From contig SGYL01000006.1 of the NCBI GenBank assembly GCA_004213885.1, positions 1 through 64,000 of the forward strand: a stretch of DNA of 64,000 nt. Direction: 5' to 3'. Shown here in pieces: positions 16,197-28,596 of this stretch; position 1 is the first letter of the stretch; every line of letters starts with the position of its first letter. This stretch comes from Alphaproteobacteria bacterium. GTDB taxonomy: Bacteria; Pseudomonadota; Alphaproteobacteria; Puniceispirillales; Marisalimonadaceae. Under the pieces are notes generated by a model, which saw only the letters and a program-made list of their open reading frames with translations, did no database searches and was not told the DNA's origin. A program made the position numbers and the translations under genes.

Positions 16197-18125
16197 TCAA
16201 ACTAAATCTGGTGGTTTAATTTCAACCTTAATTTCTTCAAGAAAATTTTTAAATAATTTAAAATCTTGATTGTTCGACCCAAGTCTTCGAATTGCAACTG
16301 TATTACTGTCTTTTTCTTTGTCGCCAACAATTAAAATTATTGGACAACCATTTTCTGAATGTTCTCGAATTTTATATCCAATCTTTTCATTTCTAAGGTC
16401 TACATTACATCTTATATTATTATTTTCTAACTCATTTATTAATGCTAAAGCGTATTCGTTTGCTTTTTCAGTAATTGTACATACAAAAACCTGAACAGGT
16501 GTTAACCATAGTGGAAATCTTCCAGAGTACTGTTCTATTAATATACCTAACCACCTTTCCATAGAGCCTAAAATAGCTCTATGTAACATTACTGGATTTT
16601 TCTTCTCTCCTTTTTGATCAACATAAGTTGCACCAAGTCTTTCAGGTAAAACAAAATCCATTTGTAATGTTCCACATTGCCACTCTCTTCCAATTGCATC
16701 AATTAGAACGAACTCCAATTTTGGACCATAAAATGCCCCTTCACCAGGATTTAAATCATAATCTAATTGTGCTTTATTAACAGCTTCTATAAGAGCCTTT
16801 TCGGCTTTGTCCCAAACTTTATCACTACCAGCTCTTACTTTGGGCCTATCAGAAAACTTTACTTTTAATTGATCAAAACCAAAATCTTTATAAATATCTC
16901 TCAATAAATCACAAAAAATTAGTGATTCATCTGTTATTTGTTCATCAGTACAAAAGATGTGAGCATCATCTTGAGTAAACTGTCTTACTCTCATAATTCC
17001 ATGAAGTGCACCAGAGGGTTCATTTCTATGACATGAACCAAATTCTGACATTCTAATTGGTAAGTCTTTATAAGATTTAACACCTTGTTTGAAAATTTGA
17101 ACATGTCCAGGACAATTCATAGGTTTCAAAGCTAGAACTTTATTACCCTCACCTTCAACCATAAACATATTTTCTTTAAATTTATCCCAATGACCAGATT
17201 TTTCCCATAATGTTCTATCAATAACTTGTGGTGTTTTGACTTCGTTATAATTATGAGCAGCAAGTTTTCTTCTCATATATGCTTCAATTTCAAGATATAT
17301 TGACCACCCTTTTGGATGCCAAAACACTGATCCAGCAGCCTCTTCCTGCATATGAAATAATTGAAGTTTTTTTCCTAATTTACGATGATCTCTTTTCTCA
17401 GCCTCTTCTAACATTAGCAAATAGTTATCTAAATCGTTTTGGGTAAAAAAAGCAGTTCCATAAATTCTTTGAAGTGTCTCTTTATTACTGTCACCCCTCC
17501 AATATGCCCCAGCTAATTTAGTTAATTTAAATGCATGCCCAAGCATTTTGGTGGATTTAAAATGTGGCCCTCTGCATAAATCAATAAAATTTCCTTGCTT
17601 GTAAAATGATATCTCTTGATTATCTGGTATATCGTTAATTAATTCTAATTTAAATTTTTCGTTATTTTTTTTAAAAAAATTTATAGCCTCTTCTCGTGTC
17701 CAAACTTCTCGAATAATTTCTTCATTTCGATCAACAATTTCATGCATTCTTTTTTCAATTAATTCTAAATCTTTTGGAGTGAAATTATCTTCATTGTAAA
17801 AATCGTAATAAAAACCATTATCAATAGCTGGGCCAATAGTTATTTGAGTATCTGGATATAATTCTAAAACTGCTTCAGCCATTACATGAGCAGCATCATG
17901 TCTTAAAACTTCAAGTAAATCTTTATTGCCTTTTGTAATTATTTCCAAATCACAATCAAAATCAATTGATCTATCTAAATCCCATAATTCTTTATTAACT
18001 TTGGATATAATAGCATTTTTTTTTAAAGATATTGATATCTCTGCAGCAATATCAGAAGGGGTGATTTTATTAGGGTATGATTTAATATCCCCACTTGGTA
18101 ATTTAATATTAATATTATTTGTCAT
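16197..18125 (-). CDS. thrS: Threonyl-tRNA synthetase
   Basis: A 642-residue class II synthetase. The TGS domain covers about 1-62, the editing domain about 65-225 with [16 protein letters not shown] and the AYWRGD motif, the catalytic core about 240-530 with [17 protein letters not shown] (a zinc-binding cysteine) and [15 protein letters not shown], and the anticodon-binding domain after 535 ([18 protein letters not shown]). Full length and with all motifs. It heads the infC-rpmI-rplT-pheS-pheT block, as in many bacteria, and starts two bases after a glycosyltransferase gene stop. Confidence 0.97.
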   Translation of the reverse strand: MTNNINIKLPSGDIKSYPNKITPSDIAAEISISLKKNAIISKVNKELWDLDRSIDFDCDLEIITKGNKDLLEVLRHDAAHVMAEAVLELYPDTQITIGPAIDNGFYYDFYNEDNFTPKDLELIEKRMHEIVDRNEEIIREVWTREEAINFFKKNNEKFKLELINDIPDNQEISFYKQGNFIDLCRGPHFKSTKMLGHAFKLTKLAGAYWRGDSNKETLQRIYGTAFFTQNDLDNYLLMLEEAEKRDHRKLGKKLQLFHMQEEAAGSVFWHPKGWSIYLEIEAYMRRKLAAHNYNEVKTPQVIDRTLWEKSGHWDKFKENMFMVEGEGNKVLALKPMNCPGHVQIFKQGVKSYKDLPIRMSEFGSCHRNEPSGALHGIMRVRQFTQDDAHIFCTDEQITDESLIFCDLLRDIYKDFGFDQLKVKFSDRPKVRAGSDKVWDKAEKALIEAVNKAQLDYDLNPGEGAFYGPKLEFVLIDAIGREWQCGTLQMDFVLPERLGATYVDQKGEKKNPVMLHRAILGSMERWLGILIEQYSGRFPLWLTPVQVFVCTITEKANEYALALINELENNNIRCNVDLRNEKIGYKIREHSENGCPIILIVGDKEKDSNTVAIRRLGSNNQDFKLFKNFLEEIKVEIKPPDLV

Positions 18126-18127
18126 AA

Positions 18128-19267
18128 TTAATTATACATATCTATGCAATTTTTATACAAATTTAAAGTATCAGTACACATTTTATCTAAACTAAATTTT
18201 TCTTTTAAAATTTTAATTGCATTATTATTTATAATTTTACGTTGAGTTTTATTGAATTGTAATGCAGTTTCAATTTTTTTTCCTAAATCATTTATGTCTA
18301 GGGGTTTTGCTAAAAGGCCTGTTTCATTATTAATAATACTCTCAGATACACCTCCATGATCAAAGCCTATTGCAATTTTTTTTAAAGCTTGAGCCTCAAT
18401 TATTATTCTACCAAATGGTTCTGGATCAATAGATGGCATTACAACAATGTCACTTAACACAAAAGCTGATTGAATGTCATTTGTGGATTTTGTTAATTTT
18501 ACTTTATTTCCAAGATTAAGTTCTGATATTTGTTTATAAATATCTCTTTTGAATTTTTCATCCCCATCTAATGCACCTATTAGAAAACATTGATAATCTA
18601 TTTTGACTTTTGATAAAGCTTTGATAAATATTAAATGCCCTTTCCAAGCTTTAGGTCTTGAGGCCATTAAAATTACAGGACTACCATCTCGAACTCCTAA
18701 TAATTTGGCTTGGTTCACTATCCTAGTATTTGAAATATTATTGAGATTAAAATTTTCTAAATCAACACCTCTATAAACAATAGACACTTTATCTTTTACA
18801 TCAGGAAAAACATTTACAATATTATCCTTGATGTGTTTTGAAATTGCAATTATCACATCACCTTTGATTAAAATACTATTGTAATAATTTTTTAAAAAAT
18901 TCTGATTTCTTAATCTACCATGTACAGATGTTACAAACGGAATTTTTAAATTTTCTGCTATGGGATATGTAATCCATGCTGGGACTCTTGAGCAAACGTG
19001 AATCAAATCAATTTTTTCTTTTTTAATTATTTCTTCTACTTTAATTCTTAATTTTTTCCATTTTAAAGGATTCTTTAAATGAACATCTAATTTGTATAAA
19101 ATTCCTCCATGTCTTGAGATTAAATGCTCATAAACTCCGCCAGAAGAAATTACAATAGATTTATTGTTGTTTTTAACAAGAAATTTCGATGTTTCAATAA
19201 CTCCTCTTTCAACTCCACCATTGTTGAGGGCAGGAACTATTTGTAATATTACTTTGTTATTTAACAT
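18128..19267 (-). CDS. GT4-family glycosyltransferase
   Basis: A 379-residue GT-B enzyme using a nucleotide sugar, probably for LPS or another envelope glycan. The N-terminal half starts [20 protein letters not shown], the usual glycine-rich loop. The C-terminal half carries [17 protein letters not shown], the E-X7-E donor motif of GT4, and [10 protein letters not shown]. Acceptor and sugar are unknown. Its start codon lies only five bases from the ATG of a divergent hydrolase gene. It is followed by thrS at two bases and may be co-transcribed with it. Confidence 0.88.
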   Translation of the reverse strand: MLNNKVILQIVPALNNGGVERGVIETSKFLVKNNNKSIVISSGGVYEHLISRHGGILYKLDVHLKNPLKWKKLRIKVEEIIKKEKIDLIHVCSRVPAWITYPIAENLKIPFVTSVHGRLRNQNFLKNYYNSILIKGDVIIAISKHIKDNIVNVFPDVKDKVSIVYRGVDLENFNLNNISNTRIVNQAKLLGVRDGSPVILMASRPKAWKGHLIFIKALSKVKIDYQCFLIGALDGDEKFKRDIYKQISELNLGNKVKLTKSTNDIQSAFVLSDIVVMPSIDPEPFGRIIIEAQALKKIAIGFDHGGVSESIINNETGLLAKPLDINDLGKKIETALQFNKTQRKIINNNAIKILKEKFSLDKMCTDTLNLYKNCIDMYN

Positions 19268-19272
19268 ATTCT

Positions 19273-20019
19273 ATGCAATCTATATACATGACAAAATTTT
19301 TAAAAACAAATTATAATCAAACAATTGCATACAATAAAATTGATGGAAAGAAATTAGGAATCGTTTTCTTATCAGGTTTAAAATCAGATATGACCGGTCA
19401 AAAAGTTATTGCACTCGAAGAATGGGCTGTTGAAAACAATCACTCCTTTCTAAGATTCGATTATTCTGGTCATGGAATTTCATCTGGAAAATTTAAAGAT
19501 TTTGTAATGAGTGACTGGATACTAGATGCTAAAACTATAATTACTAAATTGACTAAAGGTCCACAAATACTAATTGGTTCTTCTATGGGGGGATGGATCA
19601 TGTTATCGTTAGCAAAAAATAAATTAGTAAATATTCACTCTTTAATAGGACTTGCCGTAGCGCCAGATTTTACAAAAAACCTAATTTGGGACACTTTGTC
19701 TGGTCAAAAAAAGGAAGAAGTAATTATCAAAAATAGTTTTTCATTAAGTGAAGATTTAAAGATTAGTTACCAATTCATAAAAGACGGAGAAAATAACCTT
19801 GTTTTAAATTCACCAATCGAATTTGAAGGTAGCGTTTATTTATATCATGGAATGATGGATGCTGAAGTGCCATATAAATTAAGTGAAAAAGTTTTAAAAA
19901 AAATAACTAAATCAAATGACGTTAAATTAATACTTGAAAAAAATGGGGCACATAGATTGTCAAAAAATGATGAAATAGAAACAATCAAGGTTCTCCTAAA
20001 AAAAATATCAAAAATTTAA
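19273..20019 (+). CDS. Alpha/beta hydrolase (ABHD10-like)
   Basis: A 248-residue serine hydrolase. The nucleophile elbow is GSSMGGW, the acid is probably the Asp in YHGMMDAEVPY, and the catalytic histidine is in KNGAHRLSK. The oxyanion region FLSGLKSDMTGQK and FDYSGHGISSGKF resemble mitochondrial ABHD10 thioesterases and their alphaproteobacterial relatives; the natural substrate is unknown. The ATG at 19273 has no clear ribosome site; MTKFLK at 19288 is an equally likely start. Its stop overlaps the stop of the convergent GST gene by four bases (TTAA). Confidence 0.85.
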   Translation: MQSIYMTKFLKTNYNQTIAYNKIDGKKLGIVFLSGLKSDMTGQKVIALEEWAVENNHSFLRFDYSGHGISSGKFKDFVMSDWILDAKTIITKLTKGPQILIGSSMGGWIMLSLAKNKLVNIHSLIGLAVAPDFTKNLIWDTLSGQKKEEVIIKNSFSLSEDLKISYQFIKDGENNLVLNSPIEFEGSVYLYHGMMDAEVPYKLSEKVLKKITKSNDVKLILEKNGAHRLSKNDEIETIKVLLKKISKI

Positions 20020-20678
20020 TAATCTAATTTAAGATAATCCGGATGTGGATTAATACCTATGATTCTATCAGCTAATATTTTTTTAAAACTTGGTCTTGAT
20101 TTTACGATTGAGTACAAATTTTTTAGCTTTTCAAATTCAAAAAAATTTAGTTCATCTATATAATCTAAAATAGTTAAACTAGCTCCATAAAATAAATCTA
20201 CATAACTCAAATTATCATCAACAAAAAAATCATGCTCTTTTATAAGATAATTAAAATATTGCATATGATATTTTAGATTTGATCTAGCAGTTCTAATAAC
20301 ATGGCTACTTGGGACAGAATTTTTTTCAAATCTTTTAAAAACTTTTTCTTTTAATAATGGAATTATAATTTCATTTTTAAAATTTGTTTCAAACCAAAAA
20401 AGTAATCTTCTAATTTCATTTTCATTTTTCTTAATCATTAATGTAGGTGAGAGCATCAAATTTTGAAGATACTCTACAATAACTAGTGATCCAACTATAT
20501 TTTCATTAAAAGATGTATTTAAAACTGGAAAGAAGCCAGCTGGATTCTTAAATAAGTAGTCTTCAGTTGGCTCAGAAAAATTCTCAATAAATAAATCAAA
20601 ATCAATTTTTTTTTCAATTAGTATAATTCTTATAAATCTTGATGAAGGACATAAGAAATAATGAAATAATTTATTCAT
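20016..20678 (-). CDS. Glutathione S-transferase family protein
   Basis: A 220-residue cytosolic GST-like protein. The N-terminal thioredoxin fold starts MNKLFHYFLCPSSRFIRI, with a Cys-Pro-Ser-Ser stretch near the usual catalytic site, and continues to ENIVGSLVIVEYLQNL, where ES is replaced by GS. The C-terminal helical domain covers about 90-215 and includes DDNLSYVDLFYGASLTILDYI. The substrate is unknown. It lies 13 bases downstream of gltD on the same strand. Confidence 0.85.
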   Translation of the reverse strand: MNKLFHYFLCPSSRFIRIILIEKKIDFDLFIENFSEPTEDYLFKNPAGFFPVLNTSFNENIVGSLVIVEYLQNLMLSPTLMIKKNENEIRRLLFWFETNFKNEIIIPLLKEKVFKRFEKNSVPSSHVIRTARSNLKYHMQYFNYLIKEHDFFVDDNLSYVDLFYGASLTILDYIDELNFFEFEKLKNLYSIVKSRPSFKKILADRIIGINPHPDYLKLDY

Positions 20679-20691
20679 TTATAAAAATAAT

Positions 20692-22122
20692 TTATTTCTC
20701 TTTGAGAAAATTATCTATTCGTTCTGCACATTTACGTCCTTCACTAATGGCCCAAACGACTAGTGACTGTCCTCTTCTACAATCGCCTGCAACAAAGACT
20801 TTATCAGATGATGTTTTAAAACTTATCTCATCAGCTTCAACGTTACCTCTCTGGTCTAATTTTAAACTTAAATTATTAACTAAACCTTCATGTATTGGAT
20901 GAACAAAACCCATTGCAAGAAGAACAAGATCAGCTTCAATTTCAAATTCAGAGTCCTCTACTTCAATCATTTTCATAGATCCATCTTCACTTTTTTTCCA
21001 TTCAACTTCTACACAGATAAGTTTTGTGACTTCACCATTTTCATTACCTTCGAATGATTTTGTTAAAATTGACCATTGTCTTTCACAACCTTCTTGATGA
21101 GAAGTAGAAGTTCTTAATTTCATTGGCCAATTAGGCCAAGTTAATTGTTTATTTTCGTTAACTGGAGGTTGAGGTAACAATTCTAACTGATGAACAGATG
21201 TTGCACCTTGTCTATTCGAAGTACCAACACAGTCAGAACCAGTATCACCTCCACCAATAACAAGTACTTTTTTTCCTTTAGCTGAAATAAGCATATCTTT
21301 TGAAATTGTTTTTCCAGCCACCATATCATTTTGTTGTGATAGAAAATCCATTGCAAAATGAACACCCTTTAAATTTCGACCTTTAACTTCTAAATTTCTT
21401 GGAACTTCACTACCGATACATACTGAAACAGCATCAAAGTTATCAATTATTTGATTAGTAGAAATATTAATACCTATTTCACTGTTAGTTTTGAATTGAA
21501 CACCTTCTGATTGCATTTGTGCCATTCTTCTATCTATTAATGTTTTTTCCATTTTAAAGTCAGGGATCCCAATTCTAAGAAGACCACCAATTCTTTCATT
21601 TTTTTCATATACTACAACACTATGTCCTAATCTTGCTAATTGCTGTGCACATGCTAATCCAGCTGGCCCAGAACCAATAATTGCTACTTTTTTATCGGTA
21701 TGTTTTTTTGGGAGTTGGGGTTTTATCCAACCTTTTTGCCAACCATAATCTACAATTGAACATTCAATAGTTTTTATTGATACAGGATTGTCTGTTAAAT
21801 TAAGGGTGCACGCAGCTTCGCATGGCGCAGGACAAATTCTTCCAGTAAATTCTGGAAAATTATTGGTTGAATGTAATGTGTCTAATGCCTTTTTCCATTC
21901 ATGTTTATAAACTAAATCATTCCAATCGGGTATAAGATTATTAACTGGACACCCTTGATGACAATAGGGTATGCCACAGTCCATGCATCTAGAACCCTGT
22001 TTAGAAACTTCTTCATTAGTCAAAGGAACAATAAACTCTTTAAAATGTTTAAGTCGATCTTTGGGATCTTCATAATTTCTGTCTTTTTTATCAATTTCTA
22101 AAAATCCTATTGGATTACCCAT
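20692..22122 (-). CDS. gltD: Glutamate synthase (NADPH) small subunit
   Basis: Passes electrons from NADPH through FAD and iron-sulfur clusters to the large subunit for glutamate synthesis. Two cysteine groups for 4Fe-4S clusters lie near the N terminus ([17 protein letters not shown] and [12 protein letters not shown]). An FAD GXGXXG motif follows ([17 protein letters not shown]), then an NADPH site ([15 protein letters not shown]) and the C-terminal [17 protein letters not shown] chose the ATG at 22122, preceded by AGGAG at six bases and just past the gltB stop, over a TTG at 22137. About 476 residues, normal. Confidence 0.96.
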   Translation of the reverse strand: MGNPIGFLEIDKKDRNYEDPKDRLKHFKEFIVPLTNEEVSKQGSRCMDCGIPYCHQGCPVNNLIPDWNDLVYKHEWKKALDTLHSTNNFPEFTGRICPAPCEAACTLNLTDNPVSIKTIECSIVDYGWQKGWIKPQLPKKHTDKKVAIIGSGPAGLACAQQLARLGHSVVVYEKNERIGGLLRIGIPDFKMEKTLIDRRMAQMQSEGVQFKTNSEIGINISTNQIIDNFDAVSVCIGSEVPRNLEVKGRNLKGVHFAMDFLSQQNDMVAGKTISKDMLISAKGKKVLVIGGGDTGSDCVGTSNRQGATSVHQLELLPQPPVNENKQLTWPNWPMKLRTSTSHQEGCERQWSILTKSFEGNENGEVTKLICVEVEWKKSEDGSMKMIEVEDSEFEIEADLVLLAMGFVHPIHEGLVNNLSLKLDQRGNVEADEISFKTSSDKVFVAGDCRRGQSLVVWAISEGRKCAERIDNFLKEK

Positions 22123-22123
22123 T

Positions 22124-25100
22124 TTATTCTCCTGCAACCTTACTCATATTTTCTTTTTTATAACTTGTAAGAACACGTTTAAATTCAGTTGGCATAACTT
22201 TTTTAAAATTAGAAACCTCCTTATCCCAATTACTTAAAATATCCTTACCTCTTACGCTACTTGTCATCTTAACATGGTTTTGTATTATTTTTTTTATTCT
22301 AATCTCATCAAAATCTAACAAGTTTTTATCAATTAATTCATCATTAAAATCATCATTTAAATTTGCTCTTTTTAATATATCTACTTCTACCATAGCCATA
22401 TTGCATTTTTTTATAAATTCATCGTCTTTATCATATATATATGCAATACCTCCAGACATTCCAGCTGCAAAATTTCTTCCAGTTTGACCTAAAATAACAA
22501 CTACACCACCTGTCATGTATTCTGCACCATGATCACCACAACCTTCAACAATGGCCGTTGCTCCAGAATTTCTGACAGCAAATCTTTCACCAACTACGCC
22601 ATTAATATAACATTCACCTGAAATAGCACCATAAAGCAGAGTGTTTCCAGCAATAATATTTTGATCAGAAATTAATTTGCTATTTATATTTTTTTTGATT
22701 GATATGATCCCACCTGACAACCCCTTGCCAACATAGTCATTAGCATCACCAGATAAATTTAATGTTATTCCTTTGGCTAACCAAGCACCAAAACTTTGAC
22801 CAGCATTACCAGAAAAATCTACATTTATGGTATTTTTTGGCAACCCTGCATGACCATATTTTAAAGCAACTTGTCCTGATAGCATTCCTCCAACTGTTCT
22901 ATCTACATTGAAAATATTGTATTTTAAATTAACTCTTTTTTTATTTTCTAAAGCATCTTTGGAATCTCTGATGAGAGTATGATCTAAAATTTTCTCAAGG
23001 CTATGATTTTGATTCTCATTATTATAGATACTTACATTCTCATTATTTTCTATTTCAAAAATAACATCAGATAAGTCAAGATTATGGGCTTTCCAGTGGT
23101 TTTTTGCTACTTCAAAATCTAAGTATTTTCTCTGTCCAATGAGGTCATCAAATTTTTTAATTCCAAGCTCTGCCATAATTTCTCTTACTTCATCAGCTAT
23201 AAATACAAAAAAATTAACGACATGATCAGGTTGACCTGTAAAATTTTTTCTTAATTCAGGATCTTGAGTTGCAACCCCTACTGGGCAGGTGTTTAAATGA
23301 CATTTTCTCATCATTATACATCCCTCGGATATTAATGCTGCTGTGGCAAAACCAAATTCATCAGCACCCAAAATTGCCCCAATCACAACATCTCTACCTG
23401 TTCTCAATCCACCATCAACTTGTACAGCTATTCTACCTCTTAAACCATTTGTTACTAAAGTTTGATGAGTTTCTGATAAACCTATCTCCCAAGGACCTCC
23501 AGCATTTAGAACTGATGTTAATGGACTGGCTCCTGTTCCACCATCATGCCCTGAGATTGTAACATGATCTGCATGTGCTTTACTTACTCCAGCAGCTACA
23601 GTACCAACACCTACCTCAGAGACAAGCTTTACAGAAATCCTGGCTTCAGGATTTACATTTTTTAAATCGAATATAAGTTGAGCTAAATCTTCAATTGAAT
23701 AAATATCATGATGAGGCGGTGGTGAAATCAATCCAACACCAGGAGTTGAATGTCTAACTTTAGCGATAAATTTGTCAACTTTATGTCCTGGCAATTGACC
23801 TCCTTCACCAGGCTTTGCTCCTTGGGCCATTTTAATTTGAATATCCGTGGCATTTACCAAATACTCAGTTGTCACGCCGAATCTACCAGATGCAACCTGC
23901 TTAATTCTTGATTTCATTGAATCACCATTTGGTAGTTCTTTAAACCTTGATGGTTCTTCACCACCTTCTCCAGTATTGGATCTCCCACCTAATCTATTCA
24001 TAGCAATAGCAAGAGTAGAATGCGCTTCTGTTGAAATAGAGCCTAAAGACATAGCACCAGTTGCAAATCTCTTTACAATTTCAGATGTTGGTTCAACCTC
24101 ATCTATATGTATTGGTTTATTTATATTTTTAAACTTGAATAAACCTCTCAGACTTTTAAAATTTTCTGTTTGATTGTTAATTTTATTAGAATATTTTTTA
24201 AAAATAGAATAATCGGCACTTCTAACTGCATGTTGAAGCATGCCAATTGTTTCAGGTGTCCATACATGGTTTTCACCATTTAGTCTAAAACTAAGATCAC
24301 CACCTATATTTAAAACATTATCATATTCAAAATTATTTTTAAATGCTTCCAAATGTCTTTCTTCAGTTTCACTTTGAATTTCATTAAGGTTTACACCCTC
24401 TATTCGGGTTGCAGTACCGGTGAAAAATTTTTCAACTACACTTGAACTAAGTCCTACTACATCAAAAATTTGAGCACCACAATAAGATTGAAATGTAGAT
24501 ATTCCCATTTTAGACATAACTTTAAGCATGCCTTTATTAAGAGCTTTAATATATTTTTTTGATGCCTCATCCTCTAAAACGTTAATTTTACTTTTTGAGA
24601 TAATGTTTGATAAAGTGTAAAAGGCGAGATATGGATTTATAGCTTCAGCTCCATATCCAGCAAGAAGACAAATATCATGAACCCTTCGAGCTTCACCAGT
24701 TTCAACAACAATACCAACGTCAGTTCTTAAACCTTTTTTTATAAGGTGGTGATGAACAGCTCCTGTTGCTAATAATGCGGGTAAGGCAATGTGATCTTCA
24801 TCAACGTTTCTATCTGACAGAATTAAAATATTATAATCATTTTCACTAACTGCTTTTTCAGCCTTGCTACATAATGAAGAAATTATGCCATCCAAATCAA
24901 CTGTATTTTTGTCTTTTTTATAGCAAATACTTAAGGTTAAGGTTTTAAATGATCCAGTTAAATGATTTTCAATTCTTCTTATTCTCTCTAGATCTGTGTT
25001 CGTTAATATGGGTTGATCAACTTCTAATCTTTTTTGTTTACCACCAGATGTCAGATCAAGTAAATTAGGTCTAGGGCCAATAAAACTTACCAAAGACATT

Positions 25101-26740
25101 ACCAGCTCTTCTCTTATAGGATCAATAGGTGGATTAGTTACTTGAGCAAAATTTTGAAAAAAATAATCATATAACAACCTACTCTTGTTAGATAATGCGG
25201 CTAATGGGATATCTCTTCCCATTGACCCAATTGGATCTTCTCCAGATTTGATCATGGGTTCAAGAAAAAATTTTAAGTCTTCTTGTGTATAACCAAAAGC
25301 TTTTTGTAGATTTAAAAGTGACTTCTCATCTGGTGTCATTGGTCCGATCTCTTTGGGAACATCAGAGAGTAATATTTGGTTAGACTTTAACCATCCACCG
25401 TATGGATGTTTTCTTTTCAAATCATCTTTCAAATCTTCGTCAGATATTATTTTATTTTTTTCTAAATCCACCAAGAGCATCTTCCCTGGTTGTAATCTCC
25501 ATTTTTTTACAATCTTTTCTTCTGGGATTTCAGGAAGTACACCTACTTCAGATGCCATAATAATCAAATTATCATCAGTAACTATATATCTCGCAGGTCT
25601 TAATCCGTTTCTATCTAAGGTCGCAGCAATTTGTTTTCCATCGGTAAATGCCATTGCGGCTGGACCATCCCATGGTTCAATAAGTGCTGAATAATACTCA
25701 TAAAAAGCTTTTCTCTCAGTGTCCATGGAGTCATTATCTTTCCAAGCTTCAGGAATCATAAGCATCATTGCGTGTGGTAGAGAGTACCCTCCCATAACTA
25801 ATAATTCTAAAGCATTATCAAATGTTGAAGAATCAGATGGTGAATTTTCAATTATAGGCCAAAGTTTATCTAAATCATCACCGAGTGTTTTAGATTTCAT
25901 ACTGTGTTTTCTGGAGTTCATCCAATTGATGTTTCCTTTAACTGTATTAATTTCGCCATTATGACATAAATATCTAAATGGTTGAGCCAAACGCCAAGAT
26001 GGAAAAGTGTTTGTTGAAAATCTTTGATGGAACAGAGCTATTGCAGTTTCAAATTTAGTGTTTTGAAAATCAACATAAAATTTAGATAAATTTGGAGCTA
26101 ATACCATTCCCTTGAATACAATAGTTCTAGTAGAAAGTGATACGATGTAGAAATCTTCCCATTCTAACAAATTACTTTGATGAATTTTTTTATGGACAGT
26201 TTTTCTTATAACGTACAGCTTTCTCTGAAAATGGCTCTCATCTTTACATTTACTGCTTCTTTGAATAAAGAATTGTTTAATAATAGGTTTATTATTTATA
26301 ACAGATTTACCAAGCACAGTATCGTCAGTTAGTACATCCCTCCAACCAATGAATATTTGACCTTCATCTGAAATGGCTTGTTCAACAGCTTTTTGAGCGA
26401 TACTTGATCTTGTTATGTCATTTGGTAAAAAAACCATACCAACAGCATAATTACCTAACTCAGGTAAAGAAATTTTCTGACTTTCAAAATAATCTCTAAA
26501 AAATTTATCGGGTAATTGTATAAGAATTCCTGCTCCATCACCTGCTAATGGATCGGCGCCAATTGCTCCACGATGATCTAGTTTGTGGACAATATCAAGG
26601 GCTTGATGAACAATTTCATGTTTTGGCTCATTATTGATATCAGCAATAAATCCAAAACCACAGGCATCTTTTTCAAAAGATGGATCGTAAAGACCTTTTT
26701 TTTCGGGAAAGCCAATTCTTTTAAATATTTCTTTTTTCAT
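22124..26740 (-). CDS. gltB: Glutamate synthase large subunit
   Basis: A 1538-residue enzyme that transfers the amide of glutamine to 2-oxoglutarate. Cys27 in [10 protein letters not shown] is the N-terminal nucleophile of the amidotransferase domain, exposed after removal of a propeptide. The central domain and the FMN-binding synthase domain follow ([25 protein letters not shown]), with the 3Fe-4S cysteines in [15 protein letters not shown] and the GXGXG beta-helix repeat domain near the end. With gltD it makes the main ammonium assimilation route. It diverges from uppP across 112 bases containing an inverted repeat. Confidence 0.97.
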   Translation of the reverse strand: MKKEIFKRIGFPEKKGLYDPSFEKDACGFGFIADINNEPKHEIVHQALDIVHKLDHRGAIGADPLAGDGAGILIQLPDKFFRDYFESQKISLPELGNYAVGMVFLPNDITRSSIAQKAVEQAISDEGQIFIGWRDVLTDDTVLGKSVINNKPIIKQFFIQRSSKCKDESHFQRKLYVIRKTVHKKIHQSNLLEWEDFYIVSLSTRTIVFKGMVLAPNLSKFYVDFQNTKFETAIALFHQRFSTNTFPSWRLAQPFRYLCHNGEINTVKGNINWMNSRKHSMKSKTLGDDLDKLWPIIENSPSDSSTFDNALELLVMGGYSLPHAMMLMIPEAWKDNDSMDTERKAFYEYYSALIEPWDGPAAMAFTDGKQIAATLDRNGLRPARYIVTDDNLIIMASEVGVLPEIPEEKIVKKWRLQPGKMLLVDLEKNKIISDEDLKDDLKRKHPYGGWLKSNQILLSDVPKEIGPMTPDEKSLLNLQKAFGYTQEDLKFFLEPMIKSGEDPIGSMGRDIPLAALSNKSRLLYDYFFQNFAQVTNPPIDPIREELVMSLVSFIGPRPNLLDLTSGGKQKRLEVDQPILTNTDLERIRRIENHLTGSFKTLTLSICYKKDKNTVDLDGIISSLCSKAEKAVSENDYNILILSDRNVDEDHIALPALLATGAVHHHLIKKGLRTDVGIVVETGEARRVHDICLLAGYGAEAINPYLAFYTLSNIISKSKINVLEDEASKKYIKALNKGMLKVMSKMGISTFQSYCGAQIFDVVGLSSSVVEKFFTGTATRIEGVNLNEIQSETEERHLEAFKNNFEYDNVLNIGGDLSFRLNGENHVWTPETIGMLQHAVRSADYSIFKKYSNKINNQTENFKSLRGLFKFKNINKPIHIDEVEPTSEIVKRFATGAMSLGSISTEAHSTLAIAMNRLGGRSNTGEGGEEPSRFKELPNGDSMKSRIKQVASGRFGVTTEYLVNATDIQIKMAQGAKPGEGGQLPGHKVDKFIAKVRHSTPGVGLISPPPHHDIYSIEDLAQLIFDLKNVNPEARISVKLVSEVGVGTVAAGVSKAHADHVTISGHDGGTGASPLTSVLNAGGPWEIGLSETHQTLVTNGLRGRIAVQVDGGLRTGRDVVIGAILGADEFGFATAALISEGCIMMRKCHLNTCPVGVATQDPELRKNFTGQPDHVVNFFVFIADEVREIMAELGIKKFDDLIGQRKYLDFEVAKNHWKAHNLDLSDVIFEIENNENVSIYNNENQNHSLEKILDHTLIRDSKDALENKKRVNLKYNIFNVDRTVGGMLSGQVALKYGHAGLPKNTINVDFSGNAGQSFGAWLAKGITLNLSGDANDYVGKGLSGGIISIKKNINSKLISDQNIIAGNTLLYGAISGECYINGVVGERFAVRNSGATAIVEGCGDHGAEYMTGGVVVILGQTGRNFAAGMSGGIAYIYDKDDEFIKKCNMAMVEVDILKRANLNDDFNDELIDKNLLDFDEIRIKKIIQNHVKMTSSVRGKDILSNWDKEVSNFKKVMPTEFKRVLTSYKKENMSKVAGE

Positions 26741-26780
26741 ACAACTATAATTTAATTAATAATTTAAACTTTAATATCAA

Positions 26781-26801
26781 GAATTATTATATTAATAATT
26801 C
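26781..26801. promoter_or_regulatory. Inverted repeat between gltB and uppP
   Basis: Perfect 9-base arms GAATTATTA and TAATAATTC around a 3-base centre, lying 41 bases from the gltB start and 52 from uppP. Position between divergent genes suits an operator, but the sequence is pure AT-rich and such repeats arise by chance at this composition. Confidence 0.3.
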
Positions 26802-26852
26802 CATTAAGAAGAATTTATTTTAATATCATATTTTAATGGAAAAATAAAGTTT

Positions 26853-27638
26853 ATGTCTCTAACTTTTTTAATCATTTTATCAATAATTCAAGGAATCACA
26901 GAGTTTCTTCCTATATCATCTAGTGCACATTTGATATTAATTCCATTTTTTAATGAAAATCCTTATCAAGGAAGATCTTTCGATGTCTGCTTACATTTCG
27001 GATGTCTTTTAGCTGTTTTATATTATTTAAAAAAAGATTTAATTTTTTATATGAGAAATCTTTTTCATTATAAAAATAAATCCTTAAGCATAATGTTTAT
27101 AAAATTGCTGTTAATAGGTACTATTCCAGTCATAATATTTGGTGTATTCATAACTTTAATAAAACTAGATTTCGGCAATGCAATTATTTTAATAGGATGG
27201 ACAACTCTTTTGTTTGGAGTTTTATTAGGTTTGTCTGATTTTAAAAAAATAACAAAAAAAGAAATTAATTTAAAAGATGCCTTTTTAATAGGCGTTTTTC
27301 AGGCATTAGCAATTATTCCTGGTGTTAGTCGTTCAGGAGCAGTAATAACTGCAGGAAGATTTCTCGGGTATAGTCGATTTAATTCTTCTAAATTTTCTTT
27401 GTTTTTATCTATACCTGTAATCATTTCAGCAACTACTTTTGAAATGCTTAAATTATACATTAATGATGAATTTATTTTTATTGAGGTGTATTTAATTGGA
27501 ATAATATTAACTTTTATTGTAGCTCTAACTACAATCAAATTATTTATGAATTATATAGAAAGAATATCTCTGAAAATATTTGTCATATATAGAGTTTTTC
27601 TAGGCTTAGTAATTTTACTCTTTGTATATGTTAATTAA
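26853..27638 (+). CDS. uppP: Undecaprenyl-diphosphatase
   Basis: An inner-membrane BacA-type enzyme that removes a phosphate from undecaprenyl pyrophosphate to recycle the lipid carrier of peptidoglycan and polysaccharides. The two family motifs are present: ITEFLPISSSAHLIL near the N terminus, with the glutamate, and PGVSRSGAVITAGRFLGYSR in the middle. The 261 residues contain about eight hydrophobic segments. It overlaps the stop of the next, convergent gene by four bases (TTAA). Confidence 0.96.
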   Translation: MSLTFLIILSIIQGITEFLPISSSAHLILIPFFNENPYQGRSFDVCLHFGCLLAVLYYLKKDLIFYMRNLFHYKNKSLSIMFIKLLLIGTIPVIIFGVFITLIKLDFGNAIILIGWTTLLFGVLLGLSDFKKITKKEINLKDAFLIGVFQALAIIPGVSRSGAVITAGRFLGYSRFNSSKFSLFLSIPVIISATTFEMLKLYINDEFIFIEVYLIGIILTFIVALTTIKLFMNYIERISLKIFVIYRVFLGLVILLFVYVN

Positions 27639-28561
27639 CTATAAAAATTTATTAATTCTTTAAGCTTAGTGTCTAGCAAAACTGGTTTAATTTTTAAATC
27701 TTCTAATTCTGGATAAAGTCCATCTGATACATTGTCTCTTAAAAGAAGTTTCATTTGATCATATGTAAATGGTGGATTTGGAAAATTCTGCAAAACCAAC
27801 CCAGGAAACATCATTAGTTTTGGATTTACTTTAATTAAAATTCTTTTTCGTTTAAGAAAGGAGAGTAAAATTTTGATTAATTCATAAAAAGAATATTGTT
27901 TTGGACCACAAATGTTAAAAATTTTAGCTTTATTGTTGTTAATTTTAAGTGTTTCAATAACTGCTAATGCGACATCATTCACGTAAACTGGTTGAAACAT
28001 TGTATTAGGCCCAATAATTGGGATGACTGGAGCAAATTTAGATATTTTAGAAAACAAACCAAAAAAATTGTCACCATTACCATAAATTATAGAAGGTCTT
28101 AAAATTATAGAAGACGTAAAATTTTTCTTTATGTTTTCTTCACCTAATGCTTTTGTTAGAGAGTATTTACTAGATGAATCTTTTGAGACCCCAAGTGCTG
28201 AGATGTGAATAAATTTTTTAACATTATGTCTTTTACATAATTTACTTATCATATCAGGCAAAAAATTGTGAATTGTATTAAATTCATCTTTATTTTTTTC
28301 GTATAATACCCCACATAAATTTATAACTGCAAATTTATCTTTAATTAATAACTCTAACAAACCGTCCTCAAATATATTTCCTGAAATTATCTCTAATTGA
28401 CCAGGATACCCAGAAACTTTTAATGGTTTAATTTTATTTGAGTTCCTTGTTAAAACTACTACTCTAGCACCGTAAGATAGAAGAATTTCTGTAATCGACT
28501 TACCAACAAATCCAGATCCACCCAAAATTAAGAATTTTTTATTTGTAAGAAAGTTTTGCAT
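27635..28561 (-). CDS. NAD(P)-binding epimerase-like protein (NDUFA9-type)
   Basis: A 308-residue extended short-chain dehydrogenase. It begins with the Rossmann GXXGXXG motif ILGGSGFVGKSI and carries HISALGVSKDSSSKYSLTKALGEE, where a YXXXK-like tyrosine and lysine are visible, plus RPSIIYGNGDNFF. This resembles the NDUFA9/complex I 39-kDa family found beside uppP in many alphaproteobacteria. In that setting the enzyme may bind NADPH near complex I, or modify a quinone or lipid; the role here is open. It diverges from the RNase D gene over 35 bases. Confidence 0.82.
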   Translation of the reverse strand: MQNFLTNKKFLILGGSGFVGKSITEILLSYGARVVVLTRNSNKIKPLKVSGYPGQLEIISGNIFEDGLLELLIKDKFAVINLCGVLYEKNKDEFNTIHNFLPDMISKLCKRHNVKKFIHISALGVSKDSSSKYSLTKALGEENIKKNFTSSIILRPSIIYGNGDNFFGLFSKISKFAPVIPIIGPNTMFQPVYVNDVALAVIETLKINNNKAKIFNICGPKQYSFYELIKILLSFLKRKRILIKVNPKLMMFPGLVLQNFPNPPFTYDQMKLLLRDNVSDGLYPELEDLKIKPVLLDTKLKELINFYS

Positions 28562-28596
28562 TCAAATTTACTCTAAAATATATTAATAATATTGTA

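Noticed and set aside
23269-23562. Open frame on the plus strand inside gltB
   Set aside because: Antisense shadow of a conserved FMN-domain region; composition reflects the complement of gltB codons.
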